DNA of 64,000 nucleotides, from the NCBI GenBank assembly GCA_947259765.1, contig CAMYNG010000004.1, forward strand, positions 86,699-150,698, in the 5' to 3' direction. Below the pieces are notes generated by a model. It was not told the origin of the DNA. It saw only the letters and a list, made by a program, of their open reading frames with translations, and did not search any database. This document shows positions 1 through 10,123 of this stretch, in pieces. Position numbers and translations under genes: made by a program. The DNA is from an uncultured Ectothiorhodospiraceae bacterium. Its GTDB lineage: Bacteria > Pseudomonadota > Gammaproteobacteria > CAMYNG01. How positions within the stretch are numbered: position 1 is the stretch's first letter; each line of letters starts with the position of its first letter.

Positions 1-2
1 TC

Positions 3-206
3 GCGATGAACACGTTTGAACCCAATCGAAATCTGAACTATGGCTTCCCGGTGCAGGAGTGGGGGAAGCGCGGCTATGTGCGCACCTTGATGGATTTCGA
101 TGACGATTACCTGCCCGAACCGGCGTTGTTTGAGTTGCCGGAGGGGTATCGCCGTTATACAGTGCAGGATCTGCGTACCGGTAATATGCCTGGACCGAAT
201 ACGTAA
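3..206 (+). CDS. C-terminal end of an unrecognised protein (cut by window start)
   Basis: The frame is open to the left edge of the window and ends at a TAA at 204-206, so this is most likely the last 67 residues of a longer gene. An internal ATG at 6 could in principle start a 66-residue protein, but no ribosome site can be judged. The visible part is rich in Tyr, Asp, Glu and Pro, with a run of acidic residues after a Met-Asp-Phe. It has no membrane segment and no motif I recognise. It runs convergently towards lpxH. The family is unknown to me. Confidence 0.5.
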   Translation, partial: AMNTFEPNRNLNYGFPVQEWGKRGYVRTLMDFDDDYLPEPALFELPEGYRRYTVQDLRTGNMPGPNT

Positions 207-297
207 AAACCTGTTCAGGACAGGAATTCAGACTCTCGGTAAGAACAAGGACCAGCTTAAATACCAGTTCAAATCCGTCGTAGGTTCAGGGTTTGCT

Positions 298-1020
298 TTA
301 AAACTGCAAATCGTGAGACCGGCAGCCCTGCGCATCACACTCCAGATAACTACCATGTGAATACCAGTCCGCCAGGACGATTCGTTGTGCAGGTTTATCG
401 TTTATTGTGAAATCGTGTACAGCCGGCCGGTGAGTATGGCCATGAATGAGCCGCTGTACCCCGGCCTGTTGCATGGCCTGCTCAACAGCCTGTGAATTGA
501 CGTCCATGATGTCGTCGGCTTTTTGCGCTGTTTCGGTTTTACTGGACTCGCGGTAACGGCGTGCCATTTCGATGCGCTCGTCGGGGGCCTTGGAAATAAA
601 ATCGTGTTGCCAGTGCGGGTCACGCACGAGTTGGCGAAATTTTTGATATTCCACGTCATCTGTACACAGCGTGTCGCCGTGCAACAATAGTGTGAGCTCA
701 CTGTTGAGGTCAACAATCGTAGTCTCCGGCAAAAGTTCACAGCCGGTTTGCCGGGCGAAATCTTTGGCCAGTAAAAAATCACGGTTGCCGTGCATGATAT
801 AGACCGGTACGTTTTGCGCGGTCAATTTTCGCAAGGCCTGCAGCGCCGGTTCGTACTCAGGCGGGATCAGATCGTCACCCAGCCAGGCCTCGAAAAGATC
901 GCCAAGAATGTAGAGTGCGTCAGCGCGCGTTGCCTGTTCGCCCAAAAACCTGCAAAACGTTGCCGTGATATCCGGCCGCACCGCACTGAGATGGATATCC
1001 GAGATGAACAACGTACCCAT
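298..1020 (-). CDS. lpxH: UDP-2,3-diacylglucosamine diphosphatase LpxH
   Basis: Cytoplasmic/peripheral-membrane metallophosphoesterase that hydrolyses UDP-2,3-diacylglucosamine to lipid X in lipid A synthesis. The 240 residues match the usual LpxH length and show the calcineurin-like metal-binding series: SDIHLS near residues 7-12, GDLFEAW around 41, GNRD, LLHGDT and HGHTHRP near the C-terminus. It is the last gene of a minus-strand trio, 18 bases after ppiB, which itself follows a second cyclophilin gene, so one transcript is likely. The same lpxH-ppiB-cysS neighbourhood is common in gammaproteobacteria. Nothing odd was seen. Confidence 0.96.
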   Translation of the reverse strand: MGTLFISDIHLSAVRPDITATFCRFLGEQATRADALYILGDLFEAWLGDDLIPPEYEPALQALRKLTAQNVPVYIMHGNRDFLLAKDFARQTGCELLPETTIVDLNSELTLLLHGDTLCTDDVEYQKFRQLVRDPHWQHDFISKAPDERIEMARRYRESSKTETAQKADDIMDVNSQAVEQAMQQAGVQRLIHGHTHRPAVHDFTINDKPAQRIVLADWYSHGSYLECDAQGCRSHDLQF

Positions 1021-1038
1021 GATGGCGTCTTCGGTACG

Positions 1039-1533
1039 CTAGTCTTCGATCTCTACGCTCTCGATAAGAACGTCTTCGGCCGGCACATCCTGATGAAAGC
1101 CTTGCGAGGTGGTTTCAACCGCCTTTATTGCATCGACAACATCCATGCCGTCCACGACCTGTCCAAACACACAATATCCCCAGCCGTCCTGCGTGGGCGC
1201 CTTGTGATCGAGGAAGTTGTTGTCCTTGAGGTTAATAAAAAATTGCGAGGAGGCCGAATCGGGATCCGGTGTACGCGCCATGGCGATGCTGCCACGGGTG
1301 TTGGACAGACCGTTATCTGCTTCATTCTTTATGGAGTCGCGGGTGGGTTTTTCATTCATGCCCGGCTCCATACCGCCACCCTGGATCATAAAACCGTCTA
1401 TGACGCGATGAAAAATGGTGCCGTTATAGAAACCATCGCGCACGTATTGCTCAAAGTTTTCAACGGTGATTGGTGCTTTATCCTTGTTTAACTCCAGGAC
1501 GATGGTGCCCTTTGAGGTATTTATTTTAATCAT
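1039..1533 (-). CDS. ppiB: Cytoplasmic peptidyl-prolyl cis-trans isomerase B (cyclophilin)
   Basis: Cyclophilin that speeds isomerisation of peptide bonds before proline during folding. The 164-residue product has no signal peptide, the expected cytoplasmic PpiB form. Visible cyclophilin motifs are [24 protein letters not shown] and [16 protein letters not shown]. It lies between an exported cyclophilin gene (24 bases upstream) and lpxH (18 bases downstream) on the same strand. Its product is clearly similar to that neighbour, so the two probably arose by duplication. Confidence 0.95.
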   Translation of the reverse strand: MIKINTSKGTIVLELNKDKAPITVENFEQYVRDGFYNGTIFHRVIDGFMIQGGGMEPGMNEKPTRDSIKNEADNGLSNTRGSIAMARTPDPDSASSQFFINLKDNNFLDHKAPTQDGWGYCVFGQVVDGMDVVDAIKAVETTSQGFHQDVPAEDVLIESVEIED

Positions 1534-1557
1534 GTGGAAATCCTCATTAATACTCGT

Positions 1558-2142
1558 TCAGGGTTTGACACGTTCTGCTTTTTTAATGACTACCGCGGTT
1601 TTGGGTACATCTTTCGGGAACGGTCCGGAAGCTCCGGTTGGTGTGTTACGGATCGCATCGACGACTTTCATTCCGTCGACCACCTTGCCAAACACGCAAT
1701 ATCCCCAGCCATTCGGTGTCGGTGCGGTATGATTGAGGAATGTGTTGTCCTTGACGTTAATAAAAAACTGCGCTGTTGCCGAGTGAGGATCAAAGGTACG
1801 CGCCATGGCGATAGTACCGCGGTCGTTCTTCAAACCGTTTTTGGCTTCATTCTGAATAGGCGCGCGCGTGGGTTTTTTCGCTAACTCGGTGCTAAACCCA
1901 CCGCCCTGGATCATGAAGTTCGCTATAACACGATGGAAAATGGTGCCGTCATAAAAGCCGTCGTCAACATACTTGAGAAAATTGGCGACTGTCTTTGGCG
2001 CTTTCTCAGGGTCGAGTTCCAGGACGATATCACCCTGGCTGGTGCTGAGCTTGACGCGTGGCTTGTCAGCGGCGTGCAGTGGCAGTGAAGCGGCCAGCAG
2101 TAGGGCCAATGCGAGTGAAATTTTCCAGATACGTGTTCCCAT
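1558..2142 (-). CDS. ppiA: Exported peptidyl-prolyl cis-trans isomerase (PpiA-like cyclophilin)
   Basis: Cyclophilin predicted to act in the periplasm. I place the start at the ATG at 2142, not at an upstream ATG at 2352. From 2142 the protein begins with a classical signal peptide (MGTRIWK, then a Leu/Ala-rich core ending LHAADKP), an AGGG ribosome-binding site lies about ten bases upstream, and the product is 194 residues, usual for PpiA. The 70 extra residues of the longer frame overlap the divergent cysS start and have no cyclophilin character. Core motifs [24 protein letters not shown] and [13 protein letters not shown] are intact. It probably leads the operon with ppiB and lpxH. Confidence 0.93.
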   Translation of the reverse strand: MGTRIWKISLALALLLAASLPLHAADKPRVKLSTSQGDIVLELDPEKAPKTVANFLKYVDDGFYDGTIFHRVIANFMIQGGGFSTELAKKPTRAPIQNEAKNGLKNDRGTIAMARTFDPHSATAQFFINVKDNTFLNHTAPTPNGWGYCVFGKVVDGMKVVDAIRNTPTGASGPFPKDVPKTAVVIKKAERVKP

Positions 2143-2350
2143 GTGATTTTTCCCTGTTGTCCTGATTTCGGCGCATGATAAAGGGTTTGCGATGCGGGTT
2201 AAAGACGTGCGGTCAGTTTTGAGTGCGCCGACGGATTCCGGTAATCTAGCCGTTTTACCGGCAGTAGTGGGGCAAGCGTGGATATTGGCCTGGCTGCGGC
2301 CTTTAAATTCAATACAGATAATCGCAATGCACGAGGCTGTGCCTGTACAC

Positions 2351-3742
2351 ATGTTACAAATCTACAATTCCCTGACTCGCGATAAACAGGTCTTCAAACC
2401 CCTGGATGCCAATAATGTCCGCATATACGTATGCGGAATGACAGTCTACGACTTCTGTCATATCGGCCATGCGCGGGTGCTGGTGGTATTCGATATTGTC
2501 TACCGTCATTTGTGTGCAATTTATGGCGAGCAACATGTCACCTACGTACGCAATATCACGGACATTGATGACAAGATCATCGCGCGTGCTCAGGAAAACG
2601 CCGAATCTATTGACGTACTGACTAATCGCTTTATTGAGGCCATGAACGAGGATGCAGCCCTGCTCGGCGTGCTTGACCCCAATGCCCAACCGCGTGCCAC
2701 ACTACACATGCCCGAAATCATCGACATGATCACCGCGCTTGAGAAAAAGCGATATGCTTACCCGGCGGAAAACGGTGATGTCTACTACGATGTCAGCCGG
2801 TTCGAGTCGTATGGAAGACTATCCGGTAAGCGTATAGAGGATCTGCGGGCCGGAGAGCGCGTGGATGTTGATGAGGCCAAGCATGACCCGCTTGATTTTG
2901 TCCTGTGGAAGGCGGCGAAAGCGGGGGAACCGCAGTGGGATTCGCCCTGGGGACCTGGCCGTCCGGGTTGGCATATCGAGTGTTCGGCCATGTCCACTCG
3001 CTGCCTGGGTAATGAGTTTGATATACATGGCGGCGGTATGGATTTGCAGTTTCCGCACCACGAAAATGAGATCGCGCAGTCCGTCGGCGCGACGGGTGCC
3101 TCGTTTGCACAGCTTTGGATGCACAACGGTTTTGTGCGTGTTGATGACGAAAAAATGTCCAAGTCGTTGGGCAATTTTTTTACTATCCGCGAGGTGTTGC
3201 AGCGCTATGCACCCGAGGTGATACGCTATTTTATACTTACCAGCCACTATCGGAGTCCGTTGAATTATTCCGACACACATCTTGATCTTGCACGGGATTC
3301 GCTGACATCGTTGTATACCGCCTTGCGCGGGGTCACACCCGGAGAGGTACCGTCGTCGCATGCCTTGTTGGAGAAGTTTGATGTCGCAATGGATGATGAC
3401 TTTAACACGCCACAAGCCTTGGCCCTGTTGCACGACGCAGCGCACGAAATCAATCGCCAGCGGGACAGTGATCCCACTGCATCCGCCGGTGTGGCCGGGC
3501 TTTTACTCTGCCTGGGAAATCGACTGGGTTTGCTGCAACAGGATCCAAATGCGTTTTTACAGGGCGGTGCGGGTGCAGGCGACGACCTGAGTGACGCCGA
3601 GATAAACAGCAAAATCGAGGCGCGTGAACAGGCTCGCGCCAACAAGGATTATGCGGCCTCTGATCGGATCCGTGACGAACTGCTGGCGGAGGGTGTCATT
3701 CTGGAAGACAGTGCGGGGGGTACAACCTGGCGTCGTAGTTAG
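2351..3742 (+). CDS. cysS: Cysteinyl-tRNA synthetase
   Basis: Class I aminoacyl-tRNA synthetase that charges tRNA-Cys. The start is set at the ATG at 2351 because [10 protein letters not shown] is the typical CysS beginning; the frame stays open upstream (ATG at 2327 and a start at 2192) but the extra residues are not CysS-like. The 463-residue length is normal. Visible motifs are the HIGH motif in CHIGHAR, the Zn-ligand region around [15 protein letters not shown] and HHENEIAQS, and KMSKS in [12 protein letters not shown]. It is divergent from the cyclophilin/lpxH operon, so promoters for both should lie in 2143-2350. Confidence 0.96.
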   Translation: MLQIYNSLTRDKQVFKPLDANNVRIYVCGMTVYDFCHIGHARVLVVFDIVYRHLCAIYGEQHVTYVRNITDIDDKIIARAQENAESIDVLTNRFIEAMNEDAALLGVLDPNAQPRATLHMPEIIDMITALEKKRYAYPAENGDVYYDVSRFESYGRLSGKRIEDLRAGERVDVDEAKHDPLDFVLWKAAKAGEPQWDSPWGPGRPGWHIECSAMSTRCLGNEFDIHGGGMDLQFPHHENEIAQSVGATGASFAQLWMHNGFVRVDDEKMSKSLGNFFTIREVLQRYAPEVIRYFILTSHYRSPLNYSDTHLDLARDSLTSLYTALRGVTPGEVPSSHALLEKFDVAMDDDFNTPQALALLHDAAHEINRQRDSDPTASAGVAGLLLCLGNRLGLLQQDPNAFLQGGAGAGDDLSDAEINSKIEAREQARANKDYAASDRIRDELLAEGVILEDSAGGTTWRRS

Positions 3743-3852
3743 GGTGGGTCGATGCGATTTCTTGCAGATTAATCGGTCAGGGACGACTGAACCATTACCG
3801 GCGCTGCCGGTCCATTCATTAACAGTCGGAATGTAGGATGGAGTTGATCGAA

Positions 3853-4530
3853 ATGAGTTTTATAAAAAACCAAAAAAATGAGTACACATTCTTAGGTTCG
3901 CTACTTTTGGCATTGCTTGTTACCGCTCCGGTACTGGCTGTTGAACAAGAGTCAATGAAAGAGAATAAAAGCGAGGTCCGTACATGGAACGATTTCGTCA
4001 CGGATTTACTGAAACTTCATGAACGGCAAATCAAGGATCGAAAAATCACTAAAAAGGAAAAACATGGCGGTTATTCTTCCGAGCCGAAATTCTATTTGGA
4101 AGAGGAATACGTGGATGTGAAGACCGGCAAGTTACTCAGCCGCCTGCAATGGGAGCGGGAAAAGCCGGAGAACATACATGCCATTGAAGTGTTTGTACAC
4201 GACGACCAAGGGCGTGTGATTCGTGACTATTCGGCCAGCTATCTGCCGCGTTACCGTAATGCGCCGAGCCAGACGCTCATTTTCTTGCATGACTACAAAG
4301 ATGGTGTACACGCGTTTAGGTCATTTGACGCTTCAGGCGATCGGCTTTTTGAACGATGCCAGGGTAAGTATGACGGAAAAGAAATTGATCTGCGCCTGGA
4401 CGAAGATGAGCTGGAAGAAGCCAGGTACCAAAAACGCGCATTCAACAAAGGTGTAATGACTTCCGCGGTGTACCTGCACTGCTTCGGCGAGATTGAGGAA
4501 ACTGCCGAGCTTTACCTTACGCCGAACTGA
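3853..4530 (+). CDS. Secreted or membrane-anchored protein of unknown function
   Basis: I do not recognise this family. The 225-residue product starts with a signal-like segment (charged MSFIKNQKNEY, then a hydrophobic Leu/Ala stretch ending APVLA), followed by a mature part very rich in Glu, Lys and Asp with many Tyr/Phe. The ATG at 3853 is preferred over the one at 3838 because a GGAG sits about nine bases upstream of it. The mature region looks like alternating beta strands (EEEYVDVKTGKLLSRLQWE, AIEVFVHDDQGRVIRDYS), and two Cys (in ERCQGK and LHCFGE) could pair in the periplasm. It stands alone between cysS and convergent folD. Confidence 0.75.
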   Translation: MSFIKNQKNEYTFLGSLLLALLVTAPVLAVEQESMKENKSEVRTWNDFVTDLLKLHERQIKDRKITKKEKHGGYSSEPKFYLEEEYVDVKTGKLLSRLQWEREKPENIHAIEVFVHDDQGRVIRDYSASYLPRYRNAPSQTLIFLHDYKDGVHAFRSFDASGDRLFERCQGKYDGKEIDLRLDEDELEEARYQKRAFNKGVMTSAVYLHCFGEIEETAELYLTPN

Positions 4531-4579
4531 GCGTGAGCAGGCTGCAGATTAGTGCCTTAAAAAAACAGTTAAGTTCGGT

Positions 4580-5434
4580 TCAGCCCGTCACGCATTCCTT
4601 GGCTTGTAGCGTGTTGGCCATCAATGTGGCGACGGTCATAGGACCTACGCCGCCGGGTACCGGCGTGATCCAGCCTGCGCGTTGATTCGCGGGGTCGAAT
4701 TCCACATCTCCCACCAGTTTGCCTGCGGCGTTTCGGTTGATACCGATGTCGATGACGATGGCGCCTGGTTTAATCCATTCTCCCTTAACGATACCGGGTT
4801 TGCCCACGGCGACCACGACGATATCTGCTCGGCTCACGTGAGCGGCCAGATCGGCAGTAAAACGGTGGCACGTGGTGACCGTACAACCGGCGAGCAGCAA
4901 TTCCAGCGCCATGGGGCGACCGACGTGATTTGAGGCACCGACCACGACGGCATCTTTGCCACGAATTTGCTCGCCGGTAGATTCCAGTAACGCCATCACG
5001 CCGAGCGGGGTACAGGAGCGCAACACCGGCATGCGGATTGCGAGTCGACCAATATTATAAGGGTGGAAACCATCAACATCCTTCTCCGGACGAATTCGCT
5101 CAATGACGGTTTCGGTATCGATATGTTCCGGCAGGGGAAGTTGAACCAGGATGCCGTGTACGGTGGGATCGGTATTCAGATCGTCGATGAGCTCTAACAG
5201 GGTGTTTTCTGTTGTGTTTTCATCGAGGTCGTGCGCGACAGATATGATGCCGACTTGTTTACAGGCGAGACGTTTATTGCGCACGTAAACCTCGGACGCA
5301 GGATCACTCCCCACCAGGATCACCGCCAGACCGGGTGCGTCCCGGCCCTGTGCTACCTGTGCGGCGATACGGGTTTTCACCGTGTTGCGTAGCTGCGCCG
5401 AAATGGCTTTGCCATCTATTAGACGGGCGGTCAT
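4580..5434 (-). CDS. folD: Bifunctional methylene-tetrahydrofolate dehydrogenase/cyclohydrolase
   Basis: Interconverts 5,10-methylene-THF, methenyl-THF and 10-formyl-THF in one-carbon metabolism. The 284-residue length is typical. Visible family motifs: the substrate-site segment [14 protein letters not shown] with the catalytic Tyr/Lys, the QLPLPEH loop, the NADP-binding stretch [17 protein letters not shown], and the C-terminal signature [13 protein letters not shown]. It is a single gene on the minus strand, convergent with the secreted hypothetical and divergent from the tRNA cluster. Methylene-THF chemistry and formate metabolism meet at this enzyme, but it lies far from the formate dehydrogenase locus here. 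Confidence 0.96.
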   Translation of the reverse strand: MTARLIDGKAISAQLRNTVKTRIAAQVAQGRDAPGLAVILVGSDPASEVYVRNKRLACKQVGIISVAHDLDENTTENTLLELIDDLNTDPTVHGILVQLPLPEHIDTETVIERIRPEKDVDGFHPYNIGRLAIRMPVLRSCTPLGVMALLESTGEQIRGKDAVVVGASNHVGRPMALELLLAGCTVTTCHRFTADLAAHVSRADIVVVAVGKPGIVKGEWIKPGAIVIDIGINRNAAGKLVGDVEFDPANQRAGWITPVPGGVGPMTVATLMANTLQAKECVTG

Positions 5435-5566
5435 GAGTGCATCCTCAGTTTAAACACCCGGCCGGACCGACTCTAGAGCGGTCATTCAGGTATTGTTCGA
5501 GCGTATGATCTCACGCCCAGCCAGGTTCGCCAAGCCGCATACACGCCCGGGGGTGATGGGCTAAGA

Positions 5567-5595
5567 TTGACGCTTGGACTTACGCTGCGTATTAT
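5567..5595 (+). promoter_or_regulatory. Sigma70-type promoter of the tRNA cluster
   Basis: TTGACG at 5567-5572 and TATTAT at 5590-5595 are separated by exactly 17 bases. The bases after the -10 are GC-rich (CGCTCGCC), the discriminator type seen at stringently controlled stable-RNA promoters. The predicted transcript start near 5602 lies about 37 bases before tRNA-Pro, leaving room for a processed leader. Confidence 0.75.
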
Positions 5596-5638
5596 CGCTC
5601 GCCGTGCGCATACCACGGCAACGTGGCGTGCGGGAATT

Positions 5639-5715
5639 CGGGGTATAGCGCAGTCTGGTAGCGCGCCTGCTTTGGGAGCAGGATGTCGGGGGTTCGAATC
5701 CCTCTACCCCGACCA
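5639..5715 (+). tRNA. tRNA-Pro (anticodon TGG)
   Basis: 77 bases including an encoded CCA. The acceptor arms CGGGGTA/TACCCCG pair perfectly, the T-arm contains GGTTCGAATCC, and the anticodon loop CTTTGGGA presents TGG for proline. It is the first of five closely spaced tRNA genes. Confidence 0.95.
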
Positions 5716-5879
5716 TATAATCAGGGCCTAGGTGCTAGGGACGAGTTTCTAGGGGTGGGTGATATGAGCTGGGCAGGTCCTCGGCGTTTCGGCGGTGTGG
5801 TAGGATCGGCGCTGACTTGTGGGGACCCGGAACTGCGCGTTACAGGTGTCGCGGCAAGGCCGGGAAAATCGTAGGTCAA

Positions 5880-5956
5880 GCGCCTGTAGCTCATCCGGAT
5901 AGAGCATCGGCCTTCTAAGCCGAGGGTAGTAGGTTCGAGTCCTACCAGGCGCGCCA
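5880..5956 (+). tRNA. tRNA-Arg (anticodon TCT)
   Basis: 77 bases with encoded CCA. Acceptor arms GCGCCTG and CAGGCGC pair fully; the anticodon stem TCGGC/GCCGA closes the loop CTTCTAA, giving TCT (reads AGA). The T-loop GGTTCGAGTCC is standard. Confidence 0.95.
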
Positions 5957-5972
5957 AGGTAAACACAGGGCC

Positions 5973-5998
5973 AAGGAACGAGGGCTAAGGAACGAGGG
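5973..5998. repeat. Short direct repeat in tRNA spacers
   Basis: AAGGAACGAGGG occurs twice, at 5973-5984 and 5987-5998, with a 14-base period. Immediately after, GGGACGAGTTTC appears, and the same 12-mer occurs in the preceding tRNA-Pro/tRNA-Arg spacer (near 5738-5750). The two spacers therefore share a related sequence block, suggesting spacer duplication or a dispersed intergenic repeat. Confidence 0.6.
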
Positions 5999-6084
5999 AC
6001 GAGTTTCGAAGGGTTGGCATTGAACCGGGGAGCGTGACGAGCCAACGGTTTTCTCGTCACTTGTACCTCGTTACTGATTTTAAT

Positions 6085-6161
6085 GGTGAGCGTAGCTCAG
6101 TTGGTAGAGCCCCGGATTGTGATTCCGGTCGTCGTGGGTTCGAGTCCCATCGTTCACCCCA
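6085..6161 (+). tRNA. tRNA-His (anticodon GTG)
   Basis: 77 bases counted from the extra G(-1), which pairs with C73 as is diagnostic for histidine tRNAs. Acceptor arms GTGAGCG/CGTTCAC contain one G-T wobble. The anticodon loop TTGTGAT gives GTG. CCA is encoded. Confidence 0.95.
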
Positions 6162-6240
6162 TTTTCTGCGCTTGAAACGCGTATTACCGCTATGTTTCAA
6201 TGGCGCCCGGTGTGTATTCGGTGCTTGTAAAACGTAACTG

Positions 6241-6316
6241 GGGCCGTTAGCTCAATTGGTAGAGCAGTGGACTCTTAATCCATTGGTTATAGGTTCGATT
6301 CCTATACGGCCCACCA
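6241..6316 (+). tRNA. tRNA-Lys (anticodon CTT)
   Basis: 76 bases with encoded CCA. Acceptor arms GGGCCGT/ACGGCCC pair perfectly, and the anticodon loop CTCTTAA gives CTT, the isoacceptor for AAG. The T-loop is GGTTCGATTCC. Confidence 0.94.
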
Positions 6317-6361
6317 ACTTTTGCTTGCCTCACAACGGCTTTTTCCTGAATTTATACAGGG

Positions 6362-6391
6362 TTACAACGATTTTACCACTCACGGTATAAT
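6362..6391 (+). promoter_or_regulatory. Sigma70-type promoter upstream of tRNA-Leu
   Basis: A perfect -10 hexamer TATAAT lies at 6386-6391 with TTACAA at 6362-6367 (18-base spacer). The predicted start near 6398 is about 14 bases before tRNA-Leu. Transcription from here could continue into tig, since no terminator with a T-run is visible between 6496 and 6591. Confidence 0.6.
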
Positions 6392-6410
6392 CGTCATTGC
6401 ATCTATTATT

Positions 6411-6496
<86 letters not shown>

Positions 6497-6590
6497 GATT
6501 TTGATGCGTCCGAGACGCGTTTTCGGACTCATCGCTTTATGACACAAAGACGAACCAGACAGCCGGTTTACGGCGAATTTTGAGGTCAAT

Positions 6591-7910
6591 ATGCAAGTTT
6601 CTGTTGAGTCCCTGAGTGATCTGCAACGGCGGTTGACCGTCGCAGTCCCGGAAGATCAAGTTGCTGACGCAGTTCACAAGCGTTTGCAGGATCTGGCGCG
6701 TACCGTCCGCTTGAAGGGCTTTCGGCCCGGCAAGGTGCCCATGAAGGTGGTGGAAAAACGCTACGGCACCCAGGTGCGTGGCGAGGTACTCAACGATCTC
6801 ATGCAAAGCACCTTTTACGAAGCCCTGACCAAAGAGAGTTTACGCCCCGCCGGCATGCCGGATTTTGACACCGGTGATGCAACTTCAGGTGAGGGCTTTG
6901 AATACACCGCGACATTTGAAATCTATCCCGAGTTTGAACCGAGTGACGTCAGCGGCAAAAAGCTGGAGGTCCCCACGGCGGATATCGGTGACAGCGATGT
7001 GGACGAAATGATCGAAACCATCCGCAAACAACATGTCGCCTGGGAGCCAGTGGAACGCGCTGCGGAAAACGGCGATCGACTGGTGGCGGACTATGTTGGG
7101 ACAATTGCCGGCGAGCCCTTTGACGGCGGTCAGGGGACAGACGTCGCTATCGATCTTGGGCAGGGGCGCATGATAAAAGGCTTTGAAGACGGCTTGCTAG
7201 GCGTCAGCGCAGGTGACGAACGAAGTTTGGACCTGGAGTTTCCGGAGGATTATCACGCCAAGGAAGTGGCCGGTAAACCGGCAAATTTCAAAGTCAGCGT
7301 TAAACGGGTCGAAGCCGCCAGCCTACCGGAGATCGACGCGGAGCTGGCTAAACGGCTGGGTGTAGCGGACGGCGACCTGGACAAGATGCGGGACGAGATC
7401 CGTAACAGCATGCGGCGCGAACTGGAAAATTCGCTGAAATCACAAACCAAGCAGGCCGTGATGGATCTGTTGCTCGCCGAAAATACCTTTGATGTACCAG
7501 CAGCCCTGGTCGACACCGAGGCGCAGAATCTTGCGGCGCAAATGAGCAAGAATCTGCAGGCGCAGGGCATGGCGGCCAAGGATATCCCCGTGAATGCCGA
7601 CATGTTCCGGGATCAGGCCGATCGACGCGTCAAATTGGGTTTGATACTCGCGGAATTGATTAAACAACAGGGCTTTAAGGCCGAACCTGCCAGCCTGCGC
7701 ACGGCTGTTGAGGGGATCGCTGCCCCCTACGAACACCCGGAAGAAGTCGTGAAGTGGTATTATGGCGACAAGCAGCGGCTTGCCGAGGTCGAATCCATGG
7801 TGTTGGAGGAGCAGGTCGTTAATTGGGTGAGAGATAAGTCTGAACTCATTGAAAATAAAAAGAAATTTTCCGAAATCATGAACCCCGACAAAGGCGCTGA
7901 AAAGTCTTAA
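6591..7910 (+). CDS. tig: Trigger factor (ribosome-associated chaperone)
   Basis: Ribosome-bound chaperone and prolyl isomerase that meets nascent chains at the exit tunnel. The 439-residue length is normal. The N-terminal ribosome-binding domain contains the signature [17 protein letters not shown] (about residues 43-59). An FKBP-like isomerase domain follows ([40 protein letters not shown]), then the helical C-terminal cradle. It is the first gene of tig-clpP-clpX-lon, the conserved protein quality-control block. The clpP start follows about 50 bases after the stop. Confidence 0.97.
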   Translation: MQVSVESLSDLQRRLTVAVPEDQVADAVHKRLQDLARTVRLKGFRPGKVPMKVVEKRYGTQVRGEVLNDLMQSTFYEALTKESLRPAGMPDFDTGDATSGEGFEYTATFEIYPEFEPSDVSGKKLEVPTADIGDSDVDEMIETIRKQHVAWEPVERAAENGDRLVADYVGTIAGEPFDGGQGTDVAIDLGQGRMIKGFEDGLLGVSAGDERSLDLEFPEDYHAKEVAGKPANFKVSVKRVEAASLPEIDAELAKRLGVADGDLDKMRDEIRNSMRRELENSLKSQTKQAVMDLLLAENTFDVPAALVDTEAQNLAAQMSKNLQAQGMAAKDIPVNADMFRDQADRRVKLGLILAELIKQQGFKAEPASLRTAVEGIAAPYEHPEEVVKWYYGDKQRLAEVESMVLEEQVVNWVRDKSELIENKKKFSEIMNPDKGAEKS

Positions 7911-7962
7911 AGTCGCCTCGGGTGTGACCGATAGAACCACTGATAACTGCAAAGGAGACGCC

Positions 7963-8565
7963 GTGTATTCTCAGTTAGTACCGATGGTTGTGGAACAGAC
8001 CGCACGCGGAGAGCGTGCTTACGACATCTACTCACGGCTGCTTAAGGAGCGAGTGATTTTTCTGGTAGGCCCGGTAGAGGACCACATGGCCAATCTGGTG
8101 GTGGCGCAATTGCTGTTTCTTGAGTCGGAGAATCCGGACAAGGATATCCACCTGTACGTCAATTCCCCTGGGGGCTCGGTGACAGCAGGCTTGTCGATTT
8201 ACGATACAATGCAGTTTATCAAACCGGATGTCAGCACCCTGTGCATCGGTCAGGCCGCCAGTATGGGGGCGGTGTTATTAGCGGGCGGGTCCGCTGGAAA
8301 ACGTTTTGCGTTACCGCACTCGCGTACCATGATTCACCAGCCACTGGGCGGTTTTCAGGGCCAGGCGGCGGACTTCGAAATCCATGCCAAGGAAATACTT
8401 GAAGCGCGTGAGCGCCTCAACCGGATTCTCGCAAAGCATACCAGCCAGTCGCTGGAAAAGATCCAGGAAGATACCGACCGGGATTTTTTTCTAAGCGCGG
8501 ATGAGTCGGTGGAGTACGGTCTGATAGACGAAGTTCTGGCGGAGCGAAATTTACCTACGGAGTGA
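7963..8565 (+). CDS. clpP: ATP-dependent Clp protease proteolytic subunit
   Basis: Serine protease that forms the double-heptamer barrel partnered by ClpX. I choose the GTG at 7963 because AAAGGAG lies five bases before it and the 200-residue product then has the usual short N-terminus; another GTG at 7924 would add 13 poorly conserved residues. Catalytic elements are visible: nucleophile Ser in [11 protein letters not shown], His in MIHQPLGG, oxyanion region [11 protein letters not shown], and a downstream Asp. It is followed by clpX, which encodes the unfoldase that feeds it. Confidence 0.96.
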   Translation: MYSQLVPMVVEQTARGERAYDIYSRLLKERVIFLVGPVEDHMANLVVAQLLFLESENPDKDIHLYVNSPGGSVTAGLSIYDTMQFIKPDVSTLCIGQAASMGAVLLAGGSAGKRFALPHSRTMIHQPLGGFQGQAADFEIHAKEILEARERLNRILAKHTSQSLEKIQEDTDRDFFLSADESVEYGLIDEVLAERNLPTE

Positions 8566-8709
8566 GTGTTTTTTCACGATTTGAGAAAATCAAGGTACTG
8601 TTAACAGGATTTTGCTGGCAGAATGACAAATTAGTTTCAGAACTTGATTATTTCGCGTAAAGCGTACATGGTAATAAATATGTGTAAGCAGTCGTAACGA
8701 GATTTGACG

Positions 8710-9990
8710 ATGAGCGACGACAAAAATACTGGTGGTGATAACGGCAAGTTGCTGTACTGTTCGTTTTGCGGCAAAAGTCAGCACGAAGTCCGTAAACTCA
8801 TTGCAGGGCCCTCGGTCTTTATCTGCGATGAGTGCGTGGAGTTGTGCAACGACATCATCCGCGAAGAGGTTCAGGAACAGACGGCTGCCGGTGCAGGAAA
8901 CAAATTACCCGCGCCGCGAGAAATCAAGGAAATTCTTGACGAATACGTGATTGGCCAGCATCCGGCGAAAAAAGTTTTATCCGTAGCGGTCTACAATCAC
9001 TATAAGCGCCTCGACACCGGCCAGAAAAAGGATGAAGTTGAGCTCGCCAAGAGCAATATCCTGCTTATTGGCCCGACCGGAAGCGGCAAGACACTCCTGG
9101 CAGAGACCCTGGCGCGTCTACTCAATGTTCCGTTTACCATTGCTGATGCGACCACCCTGACCGAGGCCGGTTATGTGGGTGAGGATGTTGAGAACATCAT
9201 TCAAAAGTTATTGCAAAAATGCGATTACGATGTCGAACAGGCACAGACCGGTATCGTTTATATCGATGAAATAGACAAAATTTCACGCAAATCCGATAAC
9301 CCGTCCATCACCCGTGATGTCTCAGGTGAGGGAGTTCAACAGGCCTTATTGAAACTGATCGAGGGCACCGTGGCCTCTGTACCGCCACAGGGTGGCCGCA
9401 AACATCCACAGCAAGAGTTCCTGCAGGTGGATACATCCAACATTCTGTTTGTCTGCGGTGGCGCGTTCGCAGGTCTCGATAAAATAATTCGTGATCGTTC
9501 AGAGAAGGGTGGCATCGGTTTCAGCGCCGAAGTGCATAGTAAGGAAACGCAAAAGAGCGTGACCGAGATTCTGCACGGCGTAGAACCGGAAGATCTGATC
9601 AAGTATGGCTTGATTCCCGAGTTCGTGGGTCGATTGCCGGTTGTTGCGACGCTCGACGAACTGGATGAGCAGGCACTTGTACAGATTTTAACCGAACCCA
9701 AGAACGCGCTTACCAAGCAGTACGGCAAGTTGTTCGAAATGGAAGGTTGTGACCTTGAGTTCCGTGAAGAAGCGTTACGCGCTGTGTCGCGAAAGGCCAT
9801 GGAACGAAAAACCGGCGCGCGTGGTTTGCGCTCGATACTTGAGCAGGTGCTGCTTGATACCATGTACGAGCTACCTTCGATGGAAGGCGTCGACAAGATC
9901 GTTATCGACGAAAGCGTCATCAATGGAGATGGCGAACCCCTCGTGATTTATGAAGGCGCCGATCAGCGTGCCGCGTCTCTTGATGACTAG
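8710..9990 (+). CDS. clpX: ATP-dependent Clp protease ATP-binding subunit ClpX
   Basis: AAA+ unfoldase that recognises tagged substrates and threads them into ClpP. The start is the ATG at 8710 (MSDDKN); a TTG two codons upstream is less likely. The product has 426 residues. Domain order: N-terminal C4 zinc finger (LYCSFCGK ... CDECVELC), AAA+ large domain with Walker A GPTGSGKT and Walker [10 protein letters not shown], pore-loop region, arginine finger area near [11 protein letters not shown], and the C-terminal small domain. The 145-base gap after clpP could hold its own promoter. Confidence 0.97.
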   Translation: MSDDKNTGGDNGKLLYCSFCGKSQHEVRKLIAGPSVFICDECVELCNDIIREEVQEQTAAGAGNKLPAPREIKEILDEYVIGQHPAKKVLSVAVYNHYKRLDTGQKKDEVELAKSNILLIGPTGSGKTLLAETLARLLNVPFTIADATTLTEAGYVGEDVENIIQKLLQKCDYDVEQAQTGIVYIDEIDKISRKSDNPSITRDVSGEGVQQALLKLIEGTVASVPPQGGRKHPQQEFLQVDTSNILFVCGGAFAGLDKIIRDRSEKGGIGFSAEVHSKETQKSVTEILHGVEPEDLIKYGLIPEFVGRLPVVATLDELDEQALVQILTEPKNALTKQYGKLFEMEGCDLEFREEALRAVSRKAMERKTGARGLRSILEQVLLDTMYELPSMEGVDKIVIDESVINGDGEPLVIYEGADQRAASLDD

Positions 9991-10092
9991 CTCTTTACGC
10001 CGTCTGGCTGCGGACACGCGTAATTCCTGATTAATCCACGTTACTTTGGGGATTGATTCTCCGCGTTTGAAGCCCTATGTTGTAAGGGACGA

Positions 10093-10104
10093 CCCCATGT
10101 GGGG
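10093..10104 (+). promoter_or_regulatory. CCCCATGTGGGG palindrome in the lon leader
   Basis: The 12-base sequence forms a short inverted repeat 20 bases before the lon start. Its first eight bases match the -10 element consensus of sigma32 heat-shock promoters (CCCCATNT). The nearest TTGAA (10067-10071) is 21 bases upstream, longer than the usual spacing, so heat-shock control is only a possibility. Confidence 0.3.
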
Positions 10105-10123
10105 CCAGGAGTGAGAGACCACT

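Noticed and set aside
2192..2350. N-terminal extension of cysS to 2192
   Set aside because: CysS proteins begin with MLQIYNxL, which starts at 2351; the extra residues resemble no CysS sequence.
2143..2352. N-terminal extension of the exported cyclophilin to 2352
   Set aside because: The extension would bury the signal peptide and overlaps the cysS start; the ATG at 2142 has a ribosome site.
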